Of a DNA stretch of 64,000 nucleotides, positions 57,561 to 64,000 are shown piece by piece. The notes below the pieces were generated by a model, which saw nothing but the letters and a program-made list of their open reading frames with translations, was not told the DNA's origin and made no database searches. The number at the start of each line of letters is the position of its first letter. The first letter of the stretch is position 1. Made by a program: the position numbers and the translations under genes. The DNA is taken from positions 1-64,000 of the forward strand of contig NZ_CALBRW010000013.1 of NCBI RefSeq assembly GCF_937927635.1, in the 5' to 3' direction. The DNA comes from an uncultured Microbacterium sp. Its GTDB lineage: Bacteria; Actinomycetota; Actinomycetes; Actinomycetales; Microbacteriaceae.

Positions 57561-58778
57561 TCAGTTCTCCTTGATCACTTCTCCGCGTGCGATGACGGTG
57601 CGCACGGAGTTCGCCCCGATGCGGTACGCCAGATGCTCGTACCGCGGGATGTCCACGATGATGACGTCCGCCTGCATGCCCGGTCGCAGCGATCCGACCC
57701 GGTCGGCGCGACCCAGGGAGCGTGCCGAACCGTAAGTCGCGCCTCGAACAGCCTGCGCAGGGGTGAGCCCGCCGGTACGACACGCCATCGCGATGACCAG
57801 CTGCATGCTGGCGACATGGCATCCGGGGCAGATGTCGGTCGCGAGGGCGAGTTCCATCCCGGCCTCGATCGCCCGTTTCGGGTCGAAAGGCTGGGGGTGG
57901 TGCACGGAGTACTCCAGGCACGGCATGTAGACGCCGACCGCGCCCACCTCGGCGAGGGCCCTCAGCTCGGCATCCGTCGTGTAGTTCAAGTGGTCGACGC
58001 TGATCGCCCTGTGCGCGACCGCGAGTTCGGCCGCACCCGTGTGTCCGTAGGCGTCGAGGTGCAGTTTGACCGGCAGCCCGGCGGCGGCGGATGCCGCGAA
58101 GATCCGGTCGGTCTGCTCGTACGTGTAGTAGCCGTCGTCGCAGTAGACATCGCAGGCATCGGCGAGTCCCTGCTCGGCGATGCCCGGCAGCATGGCGACG
58201 ATGTCGTCGATGTAGGCCTCCTCGCCGCCGTCGGGCGGGAAGGCGTGCGCGCCGAGGAATGTCGAGGAGAGGTCGATGGGGAGGGTCTCCGCGAGGCGGC
58301 GGTTGACCTCCAGCAGCCGGTGCTCATCAGCGGCGGTGAGTCCGTAGCCGGTCTTGCTCTCGATCGTGGTGGTGCCGGCGGCGATCATGTCGTGGATGCG
58401 CGTGCGTGCCGCGTCGATGAGCTCGGCCGCCGACGCCGCCCTGGTCTGACCGACCGTTCCGGCGATACCGGCCGGAGCCCCGGCGGGAAGCGGAGTGCCG
58501 CCGACCTTCGCCGTGTACTCGTCGACTCGGTCACCACCGAAGACCACGTGGGTGTGACCGTCGACGAAGCCGGGCATCACCACGCATCCGGCGGCATCGA
58601 TCGTCCGGCGCCCGCGGTAGCCGGACACGTCGCCCACGGCGACGATCCTCCCGTCATCGATGGCGACCCCGCCGCCGAGGATGCGGCCGACGAGGTCGGC
58701 CGCATCCTCGGCGATGGTCAGCAGCTCCGCAGAGCCGGTGACGACGAGATCGACATCGATGCGCTCAGGCTGAGGCAC
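57561..58778 (-). CDS. hutI: Imidazolonepropionase
   Basis: A 405-residue enzyme opening imidazolonepropionate to formimidoylglutamate. MPGFVDGHTHVVFGGDRVDEY near 67 holds the first metal site and substrate residues. TTTIESKTGYGL near 140, KLHLDAYGHTGAAELA near 235 and LATDICPGCH near 317 also fit. I take the GTG at 58778, which overlaps the end of hutU by 14 bases; its ribosome-binding site is weak, so translation may depend on coupling to hutU. Confidence 0.93.
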   Translation of the reverse strand: MPQPERIDVDLVVTGSAELLTIAEDAADLVGRILGGGVAIDDGRIVAVGDVSGYRGRRTIDAAGCVVMPGFVDGHTHVVFGGDRVDEYTAKVGGTPLPAGAPAGIAGTVGQTRAASAAELIDAARTRIHDMIAAGTTTIESKTGYGLTAADEHRLLEVNRRLAETLPIDLSSTFLGAHAFPPDGGEEAYIDDIVAMLPGIAEQGLADACDVYCDDGYYTYEQTDRIFAASAAAGLPVKLHLDAYGHTGAAELAVAHRAISVDHLNYTTDAELRALAEVGAVGVYMPCLEYSVHHPQPFDPKRAIEAGMELALATDICPGCHVASMQLVIAMACRTGGLTPAQAVRGATYGSARSLGRADRVGSLRPGMQADVIIVDIPRYEHLAYRIGANSVRTVIARGEVIKEN

Positions 58779-60546
58779 CGTCAGGTCCGAAGGTCGCCGT
58801 CGGCGTCCACCACAGCGGAATGGTGAGTCCCTGCGAAGGGCCGACCGTGTCGGCGACCTGCTTCGCGCGGGCGTAGCCGGACTGCGCGTGACGAACCACA
58901 CCGATGCCGCTGTCGACCGTGAGAGCGGCCTTGAGGCGGAACGCCGCGACATCCGTGCCGTCGGCGATCATGGTGACACCGGTGTGCACCGAGTCGCCCA
59001 TCGCGTAGTTGGCCTGGATGGCGATGAGATCGCACATCCCGGAGGCGTTGAGCAGGCCGTTCAGGTACGGCCAGTCCGAGATCAGGTCGGACTCGTCGGG
59101 CATCTTCTCCGACTCGAAGGTGGGGTTGATGATCGATCCGGAGTCGAGGTTGTCGCGGGAGAAGGCCACCGGCCCCTTGACCTCGCCGCGCTTGATGAGT
59201 TCGTTGACCGCGAGGCCGAACGCCTTGCGCTGCCCGAAGCCGAGGTAGCAGACGCGAGCCGGCAGGCCCTCGATCGGAACGTGCTGACGGGCGAGGGAGA
59301 TCCACCGGGTGACGATGTCATCGTCGGGGAACATCTCCAGCGCCAGATCGTCGAGCCGCTTCAGGTCCTCAGGGTCGCCTGAGGTGCAGGTCCAGCGGAA
59401 CGGTCCGCGCCCTTCGAGGAAGAGGGGACGCAGGTACGCCGAGACGAATCCGGGGATCTTGTATGCCTGATCGAACCCGGCCAGTTCGCTCTCGCGGCGG
59501 ATCTGGTTGCCGTACTCGAACGTCGGGACGCCCATGTCGAAGAACCTGTTCATGGCGGTGAGCTGACGCACCATGGCCTGACGCGATTCGGCGAAGTACG
59601 CGTCTCGGTCGCGCTTGCGGTACTCCTCGGCCTCGAGCACGGTGTGACCGATCGGCACGTAGGCGACCGGGTCGTGCGCCGGGGTCATCTCGGTGACGAC
59701 ATCCGGCCGGAAGTCGTTCTCGAGGCAGTACTCGAACAGCTCTGTGGCGTTGGCGACGACGGCGATGCCGAGCGGCTTCTTCGCCGCGGCCGCCTCCTTG
59801 GCGAGCTCGATCGCGTGCGGGATCGAGTCCGCGAGCACGTCGGCGTACCCGACGCGGATGCGGTTGTCGATGATGCGCTTGTCGACGTCGGCGCAGATGG
59901 CGACGCCGCCCAGCATGGTCATGGCGCGCGGCTGGTTGCCGCCCATGCCGCCCATGCCGGCGCAGACGAGGACCTTGCCCTCCCAGGTGCCGTCGAGGTG
60001 GATGTTAGCGACGGAGCGCAGCGTCTCGAACGTCCCCTGGATCACGCCCTGGGTGCCGATGTACTCCCACGGCGAGGCCGTGTACTGCGCGAAGATCGTC
60101 AGGTTCTTGTCGTGCAGCTCGTAGAACGTCTTCCAATCCGGACGCACGAAGTTCGTCGTCGCCATGACGACGCGCGGTGCCAGCTCGTGCGTCTCGAAGA
60201 CGGCCACGGGCATGCCCGACTGCACCACCAGGGTCTCGTCGTCCTCGAGGTTCTTGAGCGCATCGATGATGGCGTGGTACGACTCCCAGTTGCGGGCGGC
60301 CTTGCCGATGCCGCCGTACACCACGAGCTGCTCGGGGTGCTCCGCGACCTCCATGTTGTTCTCGAGCATCCGCAGGATCGTCTCCTGCTTCCAGCCCTTG
60401 CAACGCAGGGTCTCACCGCGCTGCGCCTTGACCTCGTAGAGGATCTCCGGCGCCACTGCGGGCGGTTCACCGAACTTCACACCGGTGGCGTTCCCGCCCG
60501 GATGCTTCGTGGTGATCGTTGCCACTTCGTCCTGTGCGATGGTCAT
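58765..60546 (-). CDS. hutU: Urocanate hydratase
   Basis: A 593-residue enzyme with tightly bound NAD that hydrates urocanate. Landmarks include MLENNMEVAEHPEQLVVYGG near 60, QYTASPWEYIGTQGVIQGT near 150, the NAD-binding VCAGMGGMGGNQPRA near 193, and DNLDSGSIINP near 475. It is somewhat longer than the usual 550-560 residues because of an N-terminal extension of about 25. The start overlaps the hutH stop by four bases. Confidence 0.96.
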   Translation of the reverse strand: MTIAQDEVATITTKHPGGNATGVKFGEPPAVAPEILYEVKAQRGETLRCKGWKQETILRMLENNMEVAEHPEQLVVYGGIGKAARNWESYHAIIDALKNLEDDETLVVQSGMPVAVFETHELAPRVVMATTNFVRPDWKTFYELHDKNLTIFAQYTASPWEYIGTQGVIQGTFETLRSVANIHLDGTWEGKVLVCAGMGGMGGNQPRAMTMLGGVAICADVDKRIIDNRIRVGYADVLADSIPHAIELAKEAAAAKKPLGIAVVANATELFEYCLENDFRPDVVTEMTPAHDPVAYVPIGHTVLEAEEYRKRDRDAYFAESRQAMVRQLTAMNRFFDMGVPTFEYGNQIRRESELAGFDQAYKIPGFVSAYLRPLFLEGRGPFRWTCTSGDPEDLKRLDDLALEMFPDDDIVTRWISLARQHVPIEGLPARVCYLGFGQRKAFGLAVNELIKRGEVKGPVAFSRDNLDSGSIINPTFESEKMPDESDLISDWPYLNGLLNASGMCDLIAIQANYAMGDSVHTGVTMIADGTDVAAFRLKAALTVDSGIGVVRHAQSGYARAKQVADTVGPSQGLTIPLWWTPTATFGPDGASA

Positions 60547-62210
60547 GATGCTGCTCCTTGCTTGTTGTTGATCGCGCCGCGCACTGCTTCGAGCACGGCG
60601 CCACTGTGGACGAGTTCGATTGCGGCCCGAACCCGCGGATACAGGACGACGTCCTGCGTGATGAAGTCGAGGGGACGCCCATCGGCCGACCGGGTGGAGC
60701 GCACGAGCTCGAGCACCGCTCGAGTGGCCGGGGCGAGCGCGTCAGTGGTCAGGCCCAGCACCTGCAGGCGCAGCTCCAGAGCCTGCGCCGCCATCAGCAG
60801 TTCGATGCCGATGACCCCCTCGATGTTGGCGACCACCTGGCGCGCGTGGCGGCCGGCGTTGTTCGCCATCGACACGTGGTCCTCCTGGTTGGCACTGGTC
60901 GGGATCGAGTCGACGCTGTCCGGGTGCGCGAGGGTCTTGCAGTCGGAGACGAGAGCTGCGGCCAAGTACTGCGGCAGCATGAAGCCGCAGTCGATGCCGA
61001 CCTTCTCACTCGCGATCAGATAATCGGGAAGGCCGCGGTTGAGCGTGCCGTCGGTGAGGCGGAAGATGCGCCGCTCGGCGATGTTGCCGATCTCCGTGGT
61101 GACGATCGAGATGAAGTCCGACGCGAACGAGACGTACTCGGCGTGGAAGTTCCCGCCCGAGACCGCCTTGAGGCTGCGCGTGGCCGGCAGGTCGGTGAAG
61201 ATCAGCGGGTTGTCCGTGGCCGCGTTGATCTCGGTCTCGATGATGCCGCGCGCGAAGTCGAGAGTGTCTTTGACCGGACCGAGCACCTGAGGCGTGCAGC
61301 GCAGGGAGTAGGCATCCTGCGGCGGCTGTCCCACCGGGTCGTCGTGCTCGGACCCGTCGATGAGCCGGCTGCCGTCGAGCAGTTCGCGGATACGGGTTGC
61401 GACCGCGATCTGCCCCTTGTGTCCCCGCGCCTCGTGGATCTGCGGGAGGAATGCATCCCCGAAACCGGTGAGCGCTTCAATGGACATGGCCGCAGTGATC
61501 TGCGCGGTCTCCAGCACGTTGATGGCGTCGGCCAGCGCGAGCCCCGCCTGCGCAGTCGAGAACGAGGTCCCGTTCGTGAGCGCGAGGCCCTCCTTCGGGC
61601 CGAGCACGATGCGGTCGATTCCCGCATGCTGCATCGCTCGGATGCCGGAGACGACCTCGCCGTCGAGGAACGCCTCGCCGCTGTCGGCTTCGACGTCCTC
61701 CCCCTTGCCCTTGGACATGACGATCGCGAGGTGGGCGAGCGGGATGAGGTCGCCGCTGGCGCCGAGCGAGCCGTATTCGGGGACGGCCGGGTGCACGTGC
61801 TTGTCGAGCATGTCGAGAAGCGTCTGCGGCACCACGAGGCGGACGGCCGAGTAGCCGCGGGTGAGGCTCACGGCCCGGACCAGCATGGAACCGCGCACCA
61901 CATCCTCATCGAGGTAGCGTCCGATGCCGCTGGCGTTGGACAGGATGAGCCGGCGGGAGAGCTCGTAGGCATCCTCGATGTCCCCGAAGGCCTGGCGGCC
62001 GGCGAGCGAGCCGAAACCGGTGTTGATGCTGTACACCGGCGCGACCTCTTCACCGGCGCGCATCGCGTCGGTGATGTCGGTGAGCCAGCTCTCACTGCCG
62101 GCCATGGCCGTGATGGCTTCGGGAGCGATGCGCACCCCGGCGTCACCTCGCACGACGGCGAGGAATTGCTCGAGAGTGATGGGCTGAGCCCCGATGGTGA
62201 TGGCAGTCAT
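60543..62210 (-). CDS. hutH: Histidine ammonia-lyase
   Basis: A 555-residue enzyme removing ammonia from histidine to give urocanate. The ASG triad that forms the MIO electrophile is at 151-153 in GSLGASGDLIPLAH. VYSINTGFGSLA near 59, a NGTSFSTAQ segment near 225 and an MLPQYLAAALVSDCKTLAHPDSVDSIPTSANQED-type region later on also match. It is about 40 residues longer than typical bacterial HAL. AAAGGAG precedes the ATG at 62210. A promoter-like pair lies just upstream, so transcription can begin here as well as at the ABC transporter genes. Confidence 0.96.
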   Translation of the reverse strand: MTAITIGAQPITLEQFLAVVRGDAGVRIAPEAITAMAGSESWLTDITDAMRAGEEVAPVYSINTGFGSLAGRQAFGDIEDAYELSRRLILSNASGIGRYLDEDVVRGSMLVRAVSLTRGYSAVRLVVPQTLLDMLDKHVHPAVPEYGSLGASGDLIPLAHLAIVMSKGKGEDVEADSGEAFLDGEVVSGIRAMQHAGIDRIVLGPKEGLALTNGTSFSTAQAGLALADAINVLETAQITAAMSIEALTGFGDAFLPQIHEARGHKGQIAVATRIRELLDGSRLIDGSEHDDPVGQPPQDAYSLRCTPQVLGPVKDTLDFARGIIETEINAATDNPLIFTDLPATRSLKAVSGGNFHAEYVSFASDFISIVTTEIGNIAERRIFRLTDGTLNRGLPDYLIASEKVGIDCGFMLPQYLAAALVSDCKTLAHPDSVDSIPTSANQEDHVSMANNAGRHARQVVANIEGVIGIELLMAAQALELRLQVLGLTTDALAPATRAVLELVRSTRSADGRPLDFITQDVVLYPRVRAAIELVHSGAVLEAVRGAINNKQGAAS

Positions 62211-62229
62211 TTCGCTCCTTTCAGAAGAG

Positions 62230-62258
62230 AACCTAGATTGGCTTTTCGACATGTACAA
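62230..62258 (-). promoter_or_regulatory. Candidate hutH promoter with TGTACA palindrome
   Basis: On the minus strand TTGTAC (62258-62253) and TAGGTT (62235-62230) are 17 bases apart, directly upstream of hutH. The -35 box overlaps a TGTACA palindrome within TTTGTACATGT, reminiscent of operators of HutC-type GntR regulators, although no hutC is in the window. The region is markedly AT-rich. Confidence 0.5.
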
Positions 62259-62286
62259 ATGGTGATTCTCATATTTTGATAACGCG

Positions 62287-63060
62287 TCACTCCCGCACCT
62301 TCGCTAGGAAGGACCGGGTCCTCTCGTGCTGCGGGTCGTCGATGACCTGGCTGGGCGGGCCGCTCTCGACGAGGAGACCATCGGCCATGAAATGGACGAC
62401 GTCTGCGACGTCGCGCGCGAAGCCCATCTCGTGAGTGACGACGACCATCGACATGCCCCTGCCGGCGAGATCCTTCATGACGTCGAGCACTTCGCCGACC
62501 AGCTCCGGATCCAGCGCCGACGTCGGTTCGTCGAACAGCATCAGCTCGGGGTCCATGCATAGCGCACGAGCGATCGCGACGCGCTGCTGCTGCCCCCCGG
62601 ACAGCTGAGCCGGGTAGCGGTCCACCTTGTCGAGCAGACCGACCCGGCTCAACAGCTCACGGGCCGTGCGGACGGTGTCCGCCTTGTTGGCGCGCCTGGT
62701 GACGAGCGGCCCTTCGATGACGTTCTCGAGCACGGTGCGATGCGGGAACAGGTTGAACTGCTGGAAGACCATGCCGATCGCCGCGCGCGCCTTCGCGATC
62801 TCGCGGCCCTTGAGCTCATGCAGCCTGCTGCCGACGCGTCGGTAGCCCACGCGCTGACCCGCCACCCACATCTCGCCGCCGTCGATCTTCTCCAGGTGGT
62901 TGATGCAGCGCAGGAAGGTGCTCTTGCCGGATCCGGAGGGCCCGAGCAGGCACGCGACGCTTCCGCGGGGGATGTCGAGACTGATGCCCTTGAGCACCTC
63001 CACATGTCCGTAGCTCTTCCTCACTTCGATCGCGCGGAGCATGGGTTCGTACGCGTTCAT
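62287..63060 (-). CDS. Amino-acid ABC transporter ATP-binding protein (HisP/GlnQ type)
   Basis: A 257-residue ATPase of the polar amino-acid family: Walker A GPSGSGKST at 40-48, FQQFNLFPHRTVLENV near 99 (typical of GlnQ/HisP), signature LSGGQQQR at 153-160, Walker B LMLFDEPTSALDPE and VVVTHEMGFAR. Its start overlaps the permease stop by four bases. Location before hutH makes histidine or urocanate the likely cargo, by inference from context. Confidence 0.93.
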   Translation of the reverse strand: MNAYEPMLRAIEVRKSYGHVEVLKGISLDIPRGSVACLLGPSGSGKSTFLRCINHLEKIDGGEMWVAGQRVGYRRVGSRLHELKGREIAKARAAIGMVFQQFNLFPHRTVLENVIEGPLVTRRANKADTVRTARELLSRVGLLDKVDRYPAQLSGGQQQRVAIARALCMDPELMLFDEPTSALDPELVGEVLDVMKDLAGRGMSMVVVTHEMGFARDVADVVHFMADGLLVESGPPSQVIDDPQHERTRSFLAKVRE

Positions 63061-63974
63061 GCCTTGACTCTCCTTTGCGTCGCGATGGCCTCGGTGACCG
63101 TCATGGCAGGCTTCTGCACGCGCACCGTCTGCTCGAACCCGCGGCCGACGCGCTTCTCGATGTAGTGCTGAGCGATGGAGAGCACCGCTGTCATCACCAG
63201 ATACCAGATCGCCGCGACGATGAGCATCGGAATGGTCTCGAAGGTCCGTGCGTAGATGCTCTGCGTTGCGGTCATCAGCTCCGAGTAGCCGATCACCAGA
63301 ACGAGCGAGGTGTTCTTCAGCATCCCGATCACCTCGTTCCCGGTCGGCGGGATGATGACTCGCATCGCCTGCGGCAGCACGACGCGGAACATCGCCTGCA
63401 TCCGGGTCATGCCGATCGCCTCGGCCGCTTCGGTCTGTCCGCGGGGCACGGCGATGATGCCGGCGCGAACGATCTCGCTCATGTACGCGCCCTCATTCAG
63501 AGAGAGGCCCAGCAGGGCTGCTGTGAGCGGCGTGATCAATGAGTTCGTGTCGAAGTGGAGCCATTCGGGTCCGAACGGCACTCCGAGCACGATCTTCGGG
63601 TACAGCGCCGACAGGAAGAACCAGAACAACAGCTGCACCAGCAGCGGAGTGCCGCGGAAGAACCAGGAGTACAGCCAGGCCGCGCCGGCGACGATCGGGT
63701 TCGGCGACAGCCGCCCGACCGCGAGCAGGATGCCGAGCACGATGCCGATCAGCATCGACGCACCCGTGAGCATCAGTGTGGTCATCAGGCCGGCCACGAT
63801 GGGAGGAGCGAAGAGGTACTGCGCGACCACGTCCCAGCCGAAGCGTTCGTTCGCGACCATGCTGATTCCGATCAGCGCCGCGATCACGAGCATCACGACG
63901 GCCGCCGCCCAGCGTCCGGGGTAACGAGCCGGGACGACCGTCAGGTCGTCCCGGCTCCGATCGAGGTCGGTCAT
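63057..63974 (-). CDS. Amino-acid ABC transporter permease (HisM/GlnP type)
   Basis: A 305-residue permease with about five to six helices after a short hydrophilic N-terminus. The EAA-type loop EAAEAIGMTRMQAMFRVVLPQAMRVIIPP near 185 and YSWFFRGTPLLVQLLFWFF near 100 identify the polar amino-acid family. The ATG at 63974 shares one base with the stop of the preceding gene (TAATG). It likely forms a homodimeric channel since only one permease gene is visible. Confidence 0.93.
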   Translation of the reverse strand: MTDLDRSRDDLTVVPARYPGRWAAAVVMLVIAALIGISMVANERFGWDVVAQYLFAPPIVAGLMTTLMLTGASMLIGIVLGILLAVGRLSPNPIVAGAAWLYSWFFRGTPLLVQLLFWFFLSALYPKIVLGVPFGPEWLHFDTNSLITPLTAALLGLSLNEGAYMSEIVRAGIIAVPRGQTEAAEAIGMTRMQAMFRVVLPQAMRVIIPPTGNEVIGMLKNTSLVLVIGYSELMTATQSIYARTFETIPMLIVAAIWYLVMTAVLSIAQHYIEKRVGRGFEQTVRVQKPAMTVTEAIATQRRVKA

Positions 63975-64000
63975 TACTTGGTTCCATTGATGGCGAACTC
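63974..64000 (-). CDS. C-terminal end of the upstream gene, probably the amino-acid ABC binding protein
   Basis: Eight codons and a TAA stop are visible before the window ends, giving EFAINGTK at the C-terminus. The overlap with the permease start and the short ending typical of polar amino-acid binding proteins suggest that the substrate-binding protein gene lies here. Too little is visible for a firm call. Confidence 0.45.
   Translation of the reverse strand, partial: EFAINGTK

Overview
The window is GC-rich DNA (roughly 70 percent by eye) from an actinomycete. Several signs point to Microbacteriaceae, most likely Microbacterium: frequent GTG and TTG starts, 1- to 4-base stop/start overlaps in operons, a heavy excess of GGATGC/GCATCC hexamers, and the gene content. 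This placement is inferred from gene families, not from an rRNA marker. No insertion sequence, prophage, CRISPR array or rRNA was seen. One tRNA-Ser(CGA) is present.

Layout. Positions 1-7632 (minus strand) carry a partial glutamate-cysteine ligase-like gene, a tightly overlapped operon (LytS-type kinase, LytTR regulator, DUF485 protein, sodium:solute symporter), and cstA with ybdD. Together these look like a carboxylate (probably pyruvate) sensing and uptake block. Positions 7830-11807 (plus) hold kynA, an amidohydrolase and kynU, followed by a PaaX-type regulator. The amidohydrolase sits where a kynurenine formamidase would be expected. Positions 11942-22880 are a mixed stretch: an FBP-type zinc-finger protein, a small orphan, a Met/Cys-rich copper storage-like protein, an MFS exporter, YaeQ, a large LuxR-type ATPase regulator, an acyltransferase, an amino-acid permease and a Fic protein.

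Positions 23303-26433 (plus) form a small hydroxyproline/proline cluster: an ornithine cyclodeaminase-family reductase, a proline racemase-family protein and a prolidase-like amidohydrolase. The main hydroxyproline pathway lies at 40703-52946 (minus): 2-oxoglutarate semialdehyde dehydrogenase, 4-hydroxyproline epimerase, a DapA-family deaminase, a three-subunit D-hydroxyproline dehydrogenase, a Liv-type ABC transporter and a GntR/FCD regulator. A shared 19-bp motif lies upstream of the small cluster, the dehydrogenase operon, the transporter operon and the regulator itself, which suggests a single GntR-controlled regulon.

Between these two blocks, 26450-40559 is an unusual catabolic locus. 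It has an oligopeptide-type ABC transporter, a histidine-phosphatase-fold protein lacking its second catalytic His, an endonuclease/exonuclease/phosphatase-fold enzyme, an atypical nucleoside hydrolase, an FAD oxidoreductase, a zinc alcohol dehydrogenase and a LacI regulator. It also has two copies of a module made of an unrecognised protein of about 310 residues and a small beta-rich protein of about 110. This is the best candidate here for an undescribed pathway.

Positions 53293-64000 carry histidine utilisation: hutD (plus), and on the minus strand an amino-acid ABC transporter (cut by the window edge), hutH, hutU, hutI, hutF and two M20-family hydrolases. No hutG is visible, so one of the M20 enzymes may release glutamate from N-formylglutamate. 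Long perfect palindromes punctuate several intergenic regions and two follow ABC binding-protein genes inside operons.
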